Position numbers and translations under genes: made by a program. Shown here one piece after another: positions 8,547 through 17,507 of a DNA stretch of 64,000 nt (its first letter is position 1; each line of letters opens with the position of its first letter). Where the stretch lies: assembly GCF_002646595.1 (NCBI RefSeq), contig NZ_PDUD01000029.1, forward strand, positions 62,001 through 126,000, written 5' to 3'. Source of the stretch: Flavilitoribacter nigricans DSM 23189 = NBRC 102662. GTDB lineage: Bacteria; Bacteroidota; Bacteroidia; Chitinophagales; Saprospiraceae. The notes below the pieces were generated by a model that saw nothing but the letters and a program-made list of their open reading frames with translations, was not told the origin of the DNA and did not search any database.

Positions 8547-10379
8547 ATGCGCAATGGGAATGGCCGTTCTCCTTTAGATATTACCACTTTCAACAAGCTC
8601 AGCCGCCTGTACATTCTGGCTCTGAGTGCCATTGCGCTTTCCATCATTTTCAGTCAGTTCCTGGTACAGGGACACCTCAATAATCAACTCAGCGACTCCC
8701 GCGTCATCAACGTAGCCGGCCGGCAAAGAATGCTGAGCCAGAAGATCAGTAAAGAGCTTTTATTACTTTACGGCGGACCGGTAAACCAGGACTCCCTGAC
8801 CCGGGAACTGGAAAAGACGCTGGAGCTCTGGACCGCCTCCCACCGGGGGCTGCAGCACGGCAGTGATTCCCTCGAACTTCCCGCTGGTAATAGTGATCGT
8901 ATTCAACAGATGTTTGGGATCATTAATCCTCACCACGAAGCAATAGTCCGGAGTACCGAACAGATCCTCGACAGTATTCAACAGACCGGGAGAATCTCCA
9001 CTGACTGGCTAGGATCGCTGCGCGATACCGTGCTGGCCAACGAAGCAAAGTTCCTCCAGGGTATGGATTCCATTGTTTTCCAATACGATGCCGAAGCCCG
9101 TACCAAATTACAGACCCTCAAACGCACCGAACTTATTTTGCTGGCGGTCGCCCTGCTGATCCTGCTGCTTGAGATCTTGTTCTTTTTCCGGCCGGCGGCC
9201 ATTTATGTGCGCAATAACATTCGCCAGCTGATCGGAGCGGAGCAGGAAGCCCGGGATATGACTTCCGAGATCGAGGAATTGTACAAAACCCGGGAGCAAT
9301 CCATGCAGGAACTGCGCGCCCTCAATTTTGCGATGGATCAGACGGCCCTGTTCGCCAGCGCAAAAACGAGCGGACAGATCGTCTACATGAGCGATAAGTT
9401 TCGCAAATTACTGGGACTGAGTGAAAACCAGCTCCGCGGTACGCTGCCCGAACTGATGAGTACCCAGGAAGGCGAACAGCAATACATTCAGGAACTGATC
9501 TCCGCCGCACGCTCCGGTATCCGCACCGCCGAAGTAAGGCTGACCAATCGTGAGGGGGAAAAGATCTGGCTCGATATGTCCATCGTGCCGGTCAACCGCA
9601 GTGGCGTCAAACAGGATATGCTGATCCTCTGTTCCGATATCACCTCCCGCAAGATCGCCCAGCAAAAACTGGAGCGCATGACCAAAGAGCGCTTCGATCA
9701 GGAGATCCAGCAACAAAAACTGCGTTCCGTACAGGTGATCGAGGCCCAGGAGGAAGAACGCAAACGCATCGCCCGGGATATGCACGACGGCATCGGCCAG
9801 ATGCTGACAGCCCTGAAATTTAACCTGGAAGCGGTAAGCCTGAAAAACCTGGACCGGGCCAAAACCAAACTCGAGGAACTCAAAGGACTGACGACCAAAC
9901 TAATTAAGGGGGTACGCATCGCTACGTTCAATCTGACGCCACCGGAACTGAGCGATTACGGGATCGCCACCGGACTCGGCAAACTCGCTTCCGAGCTCAG
10001 TAAGCTGACCGGACAGAACATTCTGTTCGAGAACCGAACCGATTTTAGCGGTCGCTTTAATTCCATCGTGGAAACGAACCTGTACCGCATTACCCAGGAG
10101 GCCGTCAATAATGCCATCAAATATGCCCGCTCCGATTATATCCTCATCACCCTCACGCACAGTCCATCACTGCTGAGTATTGTGATCGATGACAACGGGC
10201 AGGGCTTTGATCAGGAGGACCTCCAACAACAAACACCCGATGACGGAAGCGGGATGGGCCTGGCTTTCATGCAGGAACGGATCCGCTACATCAATGGGCG
10301 CTTGTTTATCCGGTCCCGGCCGGGAGAAGGCACCCGGATCACAATTAATATTCCGATGAAAAATGGTGAGTTGATCTAA
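8547..10379 (+). CDS. NarX-like nitrate/nitrite sensor histidine kinase with PAS domain
   Basis: The 610-residue membrane kinase has TM1 at about 20-42, a periplasmic domain, TM2 at about 195-216, a cytoplasmic linker, a PAS/PAC domain at about 250-375 (ending MLILCSDITSRKIAQ), a HisKA_3 dimerisation domain with His413 in RDMHDGIGQ, and an HATPase domain (VNNAIKYARSD, IDDNGQGFD, GSGMGLAFMQERI). Just after TM1, residues 54-62 read INVAGRQRM, the same pattern as the nitrate-binding P-box of NarX/NarQ (IN-x-AG-x2-RM). This and the location next to nirBD make nitrate or nitrite the likely ligand. PilJ-type sensors share the motif, so ligand identity remains inference. It pairs with the regulator 32 bp downstream. 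Confidence 0.88.
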   Translation: MRNGNGRSPLDITTFNKLSRLYILALSAIALSIIFSQFLVQGHLNNQLSDSRVINVAGRQRMLSQKISKELLLLYGGPVNQDSLTRELEKTLELWTASHRGLQHGSDSLELPAGNSDRIQQMFGIINPHHEAIVRSTEQILDSIQQTGRISTDWLGSLRDTVLANEAKFLQGMDSIVFQYDAEARTKLQTLKRTELILLAVALLILLLEILFFFRPAAIYVRNNIRQLIGAEQEARDMTSEIEELYKTREQSMQELRALNFAMDQTALFASAKTSGQIVYMSDKFRKLLGLSENQLRGTLPELMSTQEGEQQYIQELISAARSGIRTAEVRLTNREGEKIWLDMSIVPVNRSGVKQDMLILCSDITSRKIAQQKLERMTKERFDQEIQQQKLRSVQVIEAQEEERKRIARDMHDGIGQMLTALKFNLEAVSLKNLDRAKTKLEELKGLTTKLIKGVRIATFNLTPPELSDYGIATGLGKLASELSKLTGQNILFENRTDFSGRFNSIVETNLYRITQEAVNNAIKYARSDYILITLTHSPSLLSIVIDDNGQGFDQEDLQQQTPDDGSGMGLAFMQERIRYINGRLFIRSRPGEGTRITINIPMKNGELI

Positions 10380-10411
10380 ATTACGTACTTTTACGCAAAA
10401 TAATAGCCCGC

Positions 10412-11119
10412 ATGCCAACAACAGAACAATCCGATAAGATCCGGATCATCCTCGCCGATGATCACGCCCTGGTCCGAGACGGGATCAAATCCCTGCTCGA
10501 AGACGAAGAAGACCTCATCGTGATCGATGAAGCCAACGACGGTCAGGAAGCGCTCGAAAAGTCGGCCGAAAAACAACCGGACCTGCTCATTATCGATATT
10601 CGCATGCCGGGTATGACGGGCATAGAAGCTGCCGGCAAGCTTAGTCATTACAGTCAACACACCAAGGCGCTGGTACTTTCCATGCACGATTCCGATGAAT
10701 ATGTCCTTCAATCCATCGAAGCCGGTGCCAAAGGTTACCTGCTCAAGGACACTTCCAGAGATGAATTTCTGAAAGCTATCCATACCGTTCACTCCGGAGG
10801 TCAGTATTTCAGCGGCGATATTTCTACCATTTTGGTGAGGAAATATATGGAAAACCGCAGTGGTGGCTCCGCATCGGCAGCAGAGAGCGGTCCCGCTTCT
10901 ACCCTGCCGGGCAACGCTCCGCTCGATCTTTCCCTCACTCGCCGGGAAAGACAGATCTTCGATCTGGTCTTACTCGGAAAAAGCAACAAGGAGATTGCCG
11001 ACGAGCTCAAAAAGAGTGTGCGTACCATCGAAGCGCACCGCTACAAACTCATGAAAAAACTGGATGTAAAAAACCTGGCGGAGCTTACCCAAAAAGCACG
11101 AAGCCTGGGTTTGATCTGA
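10412..11119 (+). CDS. NarL/FixJ-family response regulator
   Basis: The 235-residue regulator has a receiver domain with acidic pocket D16/D17, phosphoacceptor Asp62 in LLIIDIRMPG and the conserved Lys in GYLLKD, then a linker rich in Ser, Ala and Gly (about 150-168) and a LuxR-type HTH starting LTRRERQIFDLVLLGKSNKEIADELKKS. It lies 32 bp after the NarX-like kinase and is its obvious partner. NarL-type HTH domains bind TACYYMT heptamers; similar sequences occur upstream of nirB (5245-5324) and the porin (11294-11332), making those promoters likely targets. Confidence 0.93.
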   Translation: MPTTEQSDKIRIILADDHALVRDGIKSLLEDEEDLIVIDEANDGQEALEKSAEKQPDLLIIDIRMPGMTGIEAAGKLSHYSQHTKALVLSMHDSDEYVLQSIEAGAKGYLLKDTSRDEFLKAIHTVHSGGQYFSGDISTILVRKYMENRSGGSASAAESGPASTLPGNAPLDLSLTRRERQIFDLVLLGKSNKEIADELKKSVRTIEAHRYKLMKKLDVKNLAELTQKARSLGLI

Positions 11120-11523
11120 TCTGCTGTCCGTTGGCCGGCACCACCAAAGTCCGGCGGCGGTCCCAATGGGGCCAGTTTCCTGATCTCCGTCCCGATCTTC
11201 CCCTTTATGAAATCCACACATCCCCCGCCACTCCACATTCCAAAGTGCGTACCCGATGCACTTTACGTAAAGAATACGTACTTTTTCAAAAAATTAAGTA
11301 TTTTTTACGTATTATTACTTTGTTTATAAGTAATAACCCCTTATCTTGTGCTCAGAAATTAACACTAATTCATTTACCAGTGAAAGTTTACGCTTTCCGG
11401 GTAGATCCAGGCAAGTAAAGCATAGCGCCGATTATCGCAGGGATTAGTCCCCCTTACACTATTCAGCGATCGGTCACCGGCTATGCCTTACCTCCTGTTC
11501 ACTACCTCTAACTAACTACCATC
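11120..11523 (+). promoter_or_regulatory. Upstream region of the nitrate uptake operon
   Basis: About 400 bp without a believable gene; a 95-codon open frame from 11131 lacks a recognisable protein. Bases 11260-11340 are AT-rich, with TACGTA repeats, TTAAGTA at 11294-11300, TACTTTG at 11316-11322 and ATAAGTA (TACTTAT on the other strand) at 11326-11332. The block 11290-11306 is identical to 5241-5257 before nirB. TTACTTTG at 11315-11322 is a one-mismatch -7 element. A structured leader follows at 11415-11491. Confidence 0.5.
11415..11491 (+). ncRNA. Candidate structured 5' leader RNA of the porin/nitrate transporter operon
   Basis: Three nested stems can be drawn. The outer stem pairs 11415-11426 (GTAAAGCATAGC) with 11480-11491 (GCTATGCCTTAC), 11 of 12 positions. 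The middle stem pairs CCGA/TCGC at 11428-11438, with a 3-nt bulge, with GCGATCGG at 11466-11473. An apical hairpin GGGA-TTAG-TCCC lies at 11440-11451. The element ends 32 nt before the porin ATG and has no U-run, so it is not a simple terminator. It matches no riboswitch class I can recognise. Confidence 0.45.
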
Positions 11524-12846
11524 ATGAAGCGATCCGTACTCATTCGAGCATTGCTCGGGCTGGCATGCTATGTGCTGCTGGTTCCGGAAACTACAGCCCA
11601 ATTTACCCTTAGCGCTGAAGTACGTCCACGGTCTGAATACCGCCATGGCTTTAAAAAACTATTTGATACGGACAGCCAGGACGCTGCTTTTTTTGTCGAA
11701 CAACGTACTCGTTTAGTAACCAGTTACCAGGATAGTAAAACGGAGTTTCTCGTATCCCTGCAGGATGTTCGTATCTGGGGCAGTGAACGCCAGATCTACA
11801 AACCCAACACGGGCGTTTCCAGCAATTTCTCCTCCGTTCATCAGGCCTGGGGACGTTATCATCTGTCGAATAGCTTTGCCGTCAAGGCCGGCCGGATGGA
11901 ACTGGACTACGACAACGCCCGCTTCCTCGGCAATCTGGCCTGGGCCCAGCAGGCGCGCAGTCACGATGCGCTGATATTCGAATACCGCGACTCTACGTCC
12001 AGTCTGGATATCGGGGCGGCTTTCAACCAGGATGCCAATACGCCCGAATTTGCCAAACTGACGAATACCTTTTACAACCAGACGGGCAACTACAAGACCA
12101 TGCAGTACGCCCATTTTCATAAGAATTTCAACAAAGGCGGATTATCCGCCCTCTTCCTGAACAATGGCCTGCAGGGCCCACAGGACAGTCTGGGCAATGC
12201 CGAAACCCGCTTCTCCCAAACCCTGGGGCTCATCGGTACTTTAAACGTTTCCAAGATCAAACTGGAACTGGAAGGGTACTACCAATTTGGGAAAGATGGC
12301 GCCAACCGCGAGATCAGTGCTTTTCTGCTCGGGGCATCGGCCACGACCAATATCACCGGCAAGACCAGTCTGACGCTGGGTGGCGATTATCTCTCCGGCA
12401 CCAGCCTGAGCGATACCAAGAACCGGTCCTTCAATCCACTATACGGTACCAACCACAAGTTCTACGGTTTTATGGATTATTTCTACGTGGGTAATGCCAG
12501 TGCGCAAATGGGCAAAACGATCGGCCTGATCAATCCCTACGCGAAGTTTAAGTTTGGAATAGGCAAAGGCAAGGCCCTGCTGGCGCACATCCACCACTTC
12601 CTGTCTCCGGTGACCATCTACAGCGATCCCGAAGCGCGATCCGGAGATCTGAGTTCTTCTCTCGGTACGGAAGTTGACCTGGTATTCAACGCCAACCTGT
12701 CCGAGACCACCAACCTGAAAGTGGGGTACTCTCAGCTTTTCGCCACGGAAAGCATGCAGCAGATCAAAGGTGGGAATCCCGATAATACCCAGAACTGGTT
12801 TTGGGTGATGATGACCTTCAAACCGACCTTGTTCAAATCGAAATAA
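11524..12846 (+). CDS. Outer-membrane porin-like beta-barrel (alginate-export-like) of the nitrate uptake operon
   Basis: The 440-residue protein has a signal peptide (LLGLACYVLLVPETTAQ) and then alternating hydrophobic/polar strands with aromatic girdles (FTLSAEVRPRSEYRHGF, FAVKAGRMELDYDNARFLG, FWVMMTFKPTLFKSK at the end), as in a 16- to 18-strand porin. The pattern resembles the alginate-export/OprO-like porin family that often accompanies transporters in Bacteroidota. Its gene begins the transporter operon and lies 36 bp before the binding-protein gene, so it likely passes nitrate through the outer membrane. Substrate assignment is from context only. Confidence 0.78.
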   Translation: MKRSVLIRALLGLACYVLLVPETTAQFTLSAEVRPRSEYRHGFKKLFDTDSQDAAFFVEQRTRLVTSYQDSKTEFLVSLQDVRIWGSERQIYKPNTGVSSNFSSVHQAWGRYHLSNSFAVKAGRMELDYDNARFLGNLAWAQQARSHDALIFEYRDSTSSLDIGAAFNQDANTPEFAKLTNTFYNQTGNYKTMQYAHFHKNFNKGGLSALFLNNGLQGPQDSLGNAETRFSQTLGLIGTLNVSKIKLELEGYYQFGKDGANREISAFLLGASATTNITGKTSLTLGGDYLSGTSLSDTKNRSFNPLYGTNHKFYGFMDYFYVGNASAQMGKTIGLINPYAKFKFGIGKGKALLAHIHHFLSPVTIYSDPEARSGDLSSSLGTEVDLVFNANLSETTNLKVGYSQLFATESMQQIKGGNPDNTQNWFWVMMTFKPTLFKSK

Positions 12847-12882
12847 TCCATCCAATCCTTACACGCTTATAAATTCAAAAAA

Positions 12883-14271
12883 ATGAAGAGCTATTCTATC
12901 ATTTCGAGCCTGGTATTAGCCGCTATACTGGTAGCCTGCGGCGGAAGCAACTACAAGAACGTGGTAGACCAGGAACTGGCGGACACCGACCAGGTGAAAG
13001 GTACGACCCTGGCGATCGAAAAGCCGCAACTGACCTTTGGTTTCATCAAACTGACCGATATGGCTCCCCTCGCCATCGCTAAAGAACTCGGTTTCTTCGA
13101 AGATGAGGGTCTTTACGTCACCATCGAAGCCCAGTCCAACTGGAAAAACGTGCTGGACCGCGTGATCGACGGCCAACTGGATGGCTCCCACATGCTGGCC
13201 GGCCAGCCTATCGCCGCCGGTGCCGGTTTTGGTCGCCAGGCAGAGCTCGTTACACCTTTTTCCATGGACCTCAACGGGAACGGTATCACCGTATCCAACG
13301 AAGTCTGGGAAAAAATGAAGCCAAACGTCCCCCAGGATGGTTCCGGCAAACCCGTGCACCCGATCAAGGCCGATGCCCTGAAACCAGTAGTGGCGTCTTT
13401 CAAAAAAGACGGCCGCCCCTTTAAGATGGGGATGGTATTCCCGGTGTCTACGCACAACTACGAGATCCGCTACTGGCTGGCCGCAGCGGGTATCAATCCC
13501 GGCTATTATACCAAGGATAACATTCAGGGGCAGGTAGATGCGGATGTATTGCTGTCCGTTACGCCGCCGCCGCAAATGCCGGCTACCCTGGAAGCGGGTA
13601 CCATTTACGGCTACTGTGTGGGTGAGCCCTGGAATCAGCAGGCTGTTTTCAAAGGCATCGGCGTACCGGTAACGACCAACTACGATATTTGGAAAAACAA
13701 CCCGGAGAAAGTATTCGTGATGACGAAATCCTTCGTGGAGCAATACCCGAACACCGCCCTGGCGGTAACCAAGGCGCTGATCCGCGCCGGAAAATGGCTG
13801 GATGAGGCCGACAACCGCGCCAAAGCCGTGGGTATCCTGTCCCAGTCAGCCTACGTTGGCGCCGATTCCATCGTGATCGCCAACTCCATGACCGGTACTT
13901 TTGAATTCGAAAAAGGCGACAAGCGGGAAATGCCGGATTTCAACGTATTCTTCCGCTACCACGCTACCTATCCTTTCTATTCGGACGGTATCTGGTTCCT
14001 GACGCAGATGAGAAGATGGGGACAGATCCCGGATTCCAAACCGGCCGACTGGTACCACGAAACGATCAAAAACATCTACCGTCCGGATATCTGGGAAAAA
14101 GCGGCCAATCTGCTGGTGGAAGAGGGGCACCTGTCTACGGAAGATATCCCGACTACGGATGGATATAAAGCGGCTACTGCGGATTTCATCGACGGTACGA
14201 CCTACGATGGTCGCGATCCGGTCGGTTACATCAACAGTTTCTCCATTGGGAATAAAGATGAAGTTCAATAA
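12883..14271 (+). CDS. nrtA: NrtA/CmpA-like ABC transporter substrate-binding lipoprotein (nitrate)
   Basis: A 462-residue binding protein with lipobox LVAC and lipidated Cys19. The core starts [35 protein letters not shown], the NMT1/NrtA-family opening, and continues with features of nitrate/bicarbonate-binding proteins: [63 protein letters not shown]. It captures nitrate (or nitrite/bicarbonate in relatives) in the periplasm for the permease. A hairpin after the gene could raise its expression over the downstream genes, as in many binding-protein operons. Nitrate specificity is supported by the neighbours nirBD and nasA. Confidence 0.92.
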   Translation: MKSYSIISSLVLAAILVACGGSNYKNVVDQELADTDQVKGTTLAIEKPQLTFGFIKLTDMAPLAIAKELGFFEDEGLYVTIEAQSNWKNVLDRVIDGQLDGSHMLAGQPIAAGAGFGRQAELVTPFSMDLNGNGITVSNEVWEKMKPNVPQDGSGKPVHPIKADALKPVVASFKKDGRPFKMGMVFPVSTHNYEIRYWLAAAGINPGYYTKDNIQGQVDADVLLSVTPPPQMPATLEAGTIYGYCVGEPWNQQAVFKGIGVPVTTNYDIWKNNPEKVFVMTKSFVEQYPNTALAVTKALIRAGKWLDEADNRAKAVGILSQSAYVGADSIVIANSMTGTFEFEKGDKREMPDFNVFFRYHATYPFYSDGIWFLTQMRRWGQIPDSKPADWYHETIKNIYRPDIWEKAANLLVEEGHLSTEDIPTTDGYKAATADFIDGTTYDGRDPVGYINSFSIGNKDEVQ

Positions 14272-14296
14272 TAAAGCTTAATGTATGTTACTGGGT

Positions 14297-14326
14297 CGGC
14301 AGTCTTCAGAAAGCAGTTGACTGCCG
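14297..14326 (+). terminator. Hairpin between the binding-protein and permease genes
   Basis: CGGCAGTC at 14297-14304 is perfectly complementary to GACTGCCG at 14319-14326, with a 14-nt loop; a short T-rich stretch (AAATTTT) follows a few bases later. It may act as a partial terminator or a 3' stabiliser, favouring excess of the binding protein. Confidence 0.5.
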
Positions 14327-14404
14327 GCTTAAATTTTCCGGTTGTAACCGAAGCGGAATTATCCCGAGAACAGCCACCGGCAGATCGGGTAAAAAAATAA
14401 AATC

Positions 14405-15544
14405 ATGAAAGACAACAGCATGGTTGCCATCAAGCAGCCGATCCATAAAAACGGTACCTCACCGAAAAAAGAAGTGAAACCTGCAGCAACGGTATCTGAC
14501 AAGGATCCCTGGTGGAAGTCATACGTTCCCCGGATCGACGGAAAATTGTTGCTGAAAAAATCGCTGGTTTCCCTGGCTTCCATCCTGGTGTTCTTGTTAG
14601 CCTGGCACCTGGGTGCCGCTAAACTGTACGATATTGAAGCTACCGAAAAGGTACAAAAGGTACTGAACGAACAGGGAGAAGTAGCCGCCCGGGAAATGAT
14701 CGACTGCATTAGCTCCGGGGAAGTGAGCTGCCAACCCAATACCCTGCCTTCCCCCTACCAGGTATTCATTGCTGCGGAAAATCTATTGAAAGACCACCGG
14801 GAGATCAGCTCCAAAAAGGCCGAGTTCCGGCAAAAAGTAGCGGCTACCAACGCCGACCGGAAAGCTCAGGGGCTCTCCCCCATTACCTACACCGGCCGGC
14901 CTTCTTTCCTGGATCAGATCTTGACGAGTATCAAAACCGTTCTGGCCGGATTTCTGCTGTCCATGTTCATCGCCATCCCGATCGGTATCATTACCGGTCT
15001 GAACCAGAACCTGCGTATGGCTTTCAACTGGCTTATTCAGATCTTCAAACCGGTTTCCCCGGTAGTCTGGCTGTTGCTGGTCTTTATGATCGTCAAAACC
15101 GTCATTCGCGATCCCGAAATGGATAAATCCTTCATTATTTCCTTCATCAGCGTCGGTCTTTGTGCCATGTGGGCCACCCTGGTCAATACCAGCGTTGGCG
15201 TTTCTTCAGTTCAGAAAGACTACATCAATGTGGCCAAAGTACTGCAGCTGAATGTAGGTAAGAAGATCTTTAAAGTCATCATCCCTTCATCTATCCCTCT
15301 GATCTTCACCGGCTTACGGATCACCGTATCCGTTGCCTGGATGGTACTGATCGCGATCGAACTATTGGCACAAAGCCCCGGTCTGGGTTCCTTCGTCTGG
15401 GAAGAGTTCCAGAACGGTGCCAACGATTCCAATGCGAAGATCATCGTTGCCATGTTCGTCATCGGGGTGATTGGTTTCCTGCTGGATCGTATCATGGTAT
15501 TTGTACAACACTCCGTTTCCTTTGACAAAGCAAGAATTGCTTAA
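14405..15544 (+). CDS. nrtB: Nitrate ABC transporter permease (NrtB-like)
   Basis: A 379-residue inner-membrane protein. An N-terminal cytoplasmic tail of about 45 residues leads to TM1 ([18 protein letters not shown]), then a long periplasmic stretch of about 110 residues containing two Cys ([10 protein letters not shown]), and then the BPD_transp_1 permease core from about residue 170 with five more helices. The EAA coupling loop is visible as [25 protein letters not shown]. The periplasmic insertion is larger than in SsuC/TauC and is shared with NrtB/CmpB. It works with the lipoprotein before it and the two ATPases after it; the gap to the next gene is 13 bp. Confidence 0.93.
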   Translation: MKDNSMVAIKQPIHKNGTSPKKEVKPAATVSDKDPWWKSYVPRIDGKLLLKKSLVSLASILVFLLAWHLGAAKLYDIEATEKVQKVLNEQGEVAAREMIDCISSGEVSCQPNTLPSPYQVFIAAENLLKDHREISSKKAEFRQKVAATNADRKAQGLSPITYTGRPSFLDQILTSIKTVLAGFLLSMFIAIPIGIITGLNQNLRMAFNWLIQIFKPVSPVVWLLLVFMIVKTVIRDPEMDKSFIISFISVGLCAMWATLVNTSVGVSSVQKDYINVAKVLQLNVGKKIFKVIIPSSIPLIFTGLRITVSVAWMVLIAIELLAQSPGLGSFVWEEFQNGANDSNAKIIVAMFVIGVIGFLLDRIMVFVQHSVSFDKARIA

Positions 15545-15557
15545 AACCCATTTGATC

Positions 15558-16430
15558 ATGACCAATATTATAGCTGAATTCAAAGGGGTCCATAAAGGGT
15601 ACGGAAGTGGTGCCAACCGCACCGAAGTCCTCCAGGATATCAATCTCAGTATCCGCGAAGGAGAATTTCTGGCCATTGTCGGCTTTACCGGCAGCGGGAA
15701 AACCACCCTGATCAATCTGCTCACGGGCCTGTTGCAACCCGACGAGGGAGAGGTACTCTTCAAGGGAGCGCCCATCAAGGGTCCCGGACACGAACGCGGA
15801 GTGATCTTCCAGAACTATTCCCTCCTGCCCTGGCTGACGGTCTACCAGAACGTGGCCCTGGCCGTAGACGAAGTATACCCCAACTGGAGCAAAGAGGAGA
15901 GGGACCAGCATATCCGCAAGTTTGTAGAAATGGTTAACCTGAGCCCGGCCCTGAACAAACGGCCGGCGGAGCTGTCCGGCGGTATGCGCCAGCGGGTAGC
16001 CGTAGCGCGGGCACTATCCATGGACCCGGAACTGCTGTTGATGGATGAACCGCTGGGTGCACTCGATGCGCTTACCCGCGGCAACCTGCAAACGGAGATC
16101 CTGAAGATCTGGAGCGCCAACCAACGAACGGCCCTGCTCATCACCAACGATGTCGACGAAGGCATTTTGATGGCCGACCGCATTATTCCTTTACGACCGG
16201 GTCCCAATGCCACGCTCGGACCGGAATTCATCATCGATGTGGAGCGCCCCCGGGATAAGACCCAACTCAACGATCATCCGGAATTTAAAAAAGTGCGGAA
16301 TGAGGTGATGAGTTACCTGATGGACCTGGGCGATGCCTCCAAACTGCAACAGAGTAAGACTTACGAGTTACCGGATCTGCAGCCCATCATGCCCGGTACC
16401 CGGAGTTTCCCCTTCATGAAAGCGGGGTAG
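15558..16430 (+). CDS. Nitrate ABC transporter ATPase 1 (NrtC/D-like, altered H-loop)
   Basis: A 290-residue ATPase; the ATG at 15558 ([16 protein letters not shown]) is the natural start, while an in-frame ATG at 15471 would overlap nrtB by 74 bp. Walker A is GFTGSGKTT, the signature is L139-S-G-G-M, and Walker B is LLLMDEP. The switch loop reads ITNDVDEG, so the catalytic histidine of the usual ITHDVDEA is Asn197. H-loop changes of this kind usually abolish hydrolysis at the affected site. The partner ATPase encoded next keeps the histidine. About 55 residues after the ATPase core are specific to this subunit. There is no NrtA-like C-terminal regulatory domain as in cyanobacterial NrtC. Confidence 0.92.
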   Translation: MTNIIAEFKGVHKGYGSGANRTEVLQDINLSIREGEFLAIVGFTGSGKTTLINLLTGLLQPDEGEVLFKGAPIKGPGHERGVIFQNYSLLPWLTVYQNVALAVDEVYPNWSKEERDQHIRKFVEMVNLSPALNKRPAELSGGMRQRVAVARALSMDPELLLMDEPLGALDALTRGNLQTEILKIWSANQRTALLITNDVDEGILMADRIIPLRPGPNATLGPEFIIDVERPRDKTQLNDHPEFKKVRNEVMSYLMDLGDASKLQQSKTYELPDLQPIMPGTRSFPFMKAG

Positions 16431-16491
16431 TTTTCATTCAAGCGGCCGGCAGCGGGCAACCGCAACGGCCATCATACAAAAAACAAGATCC

Positions 16492-17322
16492 ATGACCACC
16501 AGCATCCATACCACCGTTGAGCCGGGAGCAACCGCCGTACAACCGACCTCTCTGCGCGACGTTATGCTCAACATCAAAGATCTGACCAAGATCTATCCCA
16601 CGCCCACGGGCGGCTATACTGTTCTGGAAAATCTGAACCTGCAGATCAAGAAAGAGGAATTCGTATCCATTATCGGCCATTCCGGTTGCGGTAAAACGAC
16701 CCTGCTGACCATGATCGCCGGCCTGAACAATATCTCCGGCGGCCAGATCCTGCTCAACGAATTGCCCATAACCGGCCCGGGGCCCGACCGGGGAGTGATC
16801 TTCCAGTCGCCGAGTCTGTTACCCTGGATGACCGCCCTGGAGAATGTGCTGATTGGTGTCAAACAGGTGTTCCCCCAGGCTACCAAAAATCAGCAGCTCG
16901 ATATCTGCAAATATTATCTCAGCAAAGTCGGCCTGGAAAGCGCTTTCCACAAAAAGGCGACGGAGTTGTCTCAGGGGATGCAGCAACGGGTGGGGATCGC
17001 CCGGGCTTTTGCCCTCAAACCCAAGGTACTGCTCCTGGACGAACCCTTCGGTATGCTGGATTCACTAACCCGTTCCGAATTGCAGGACGTGCTGCTGGAA
17101 GTGTGGAACCGCGAGAAGATCACCGCCATCCAGATCACCCACGATGTGGACGAAGCGATCTTCCTGGCCGATCGGGTGATCATGATGACCTCCGGCCCCA
17201 AAGCGCAGATCGGCGACATTCTGAAGATCGGTTTCGAGCGTCCGCGCAACCGGAAAGCCCTCCTGGACCATCCGGATTACTACCACTACCGGAAGCACCT
17301 GATCGATTTTCTGGAGCATTAA
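16492..17322 (+). CDS. nrtD: Nitrate ABC transporter ATPase 2 (NrtD-like)
   Basis: A 276-residue ATPase with Walker A (GHSGCGKTT), Walker B (VLLLDEPFGMLD) and a normal H-loop (ITHDVDEA, His217). Its ABC signature is L159-S-Q-G-M, with Gln161 in place of the first glycine of LSGG. Together with Asn197 of the other ATPase this puts both departures in the same composite nucleotide site if the subunits pair as a heterodimer. The gene lies 61 bp after ATPase 1 and is followed by a hairpin that probably closes the transporter operon. Confidence 0.93.
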   Translation: MTTSIHTTVEPGATAVQPTSLRDVMLNIKDLTKIYPTPTGGYTVLENLNLQIKKEEFVSIIGHSGCGKTTLLTMIAGLNNISGGQILLNELPITGPGPDRGVIFQSPSLLPWMTALENVLIGVKQVFPQATKNQQLDICKYYLSKVGLESAFHKKATELSQGMQQRVGIARAFALKPKVLLLDEPFGMLDSLTRSELQDVLLEVWNREKITAIQITHDVDEAIFLADRVIMMTSGPKAQIGDILKIGFERPRNRKALLDHPDYYHYRKHLIDFLEH

Positions 17323-17327
17323 GAATG

Positions 17328-17367
17328 AGAAGCACCAAAATTTAACATATTCAAAAATGGTGCTTTT
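17328..17367 (+). terminator. Rho-independent-like terminator after the transporter operon
   Basis: AGCACCA at 17331-17337 pairs with TGGTGCT at 17358-17364 and the stem extends by A-U/G-U pairs outward, followed by a T-rich run (TTTTATT). Position just after the ATPase stop fits an intrinsic terminator, separating the transporter operon from nasA. Confidence 0.65.
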
Positions 17368-17507
17368 ATTAAGCCGTCCGGAGTTTCTCAAAAATTTAAT
17401 TTCCGTGCTTTAACTGCTAAGTACAAGAAATTTCAAGGCCTTACTCCCTGGAGCATTCACCCAATTTTCCGGCTTCAAGGTGTTGACCAAAAAGGTTATT
17501 TTTAGTT
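17368..17507 (+). promoter_or_regulatory. nasA upstream region
   Basis: About 140 bp of AT-rich DNA between the terminator and the nitrate reductase start. It contains one CTAAGTA at 17417-17423 (TACTTAG on the other strand), the same variant seen near nirB, and TATTTTTA at 17497-17504, a near -7 element very close to the ATG. A promoter here is likely because the terminator precedes it, but none is convincing. Confidence 0.35.

Noticed and set aside
11131-11418. Possible 95-residue gene before the porin
   Set aside because: Low-complexity, proline/arginine-rich start and no family resemblance; it overlaps the AT-rich putative promoter.
11415-11491. Known riboswitch (cobalamin, Moco or T-box)
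   Set aside because: None of the conserved boxes of these classes could be found; only a generic structured leader is supported.
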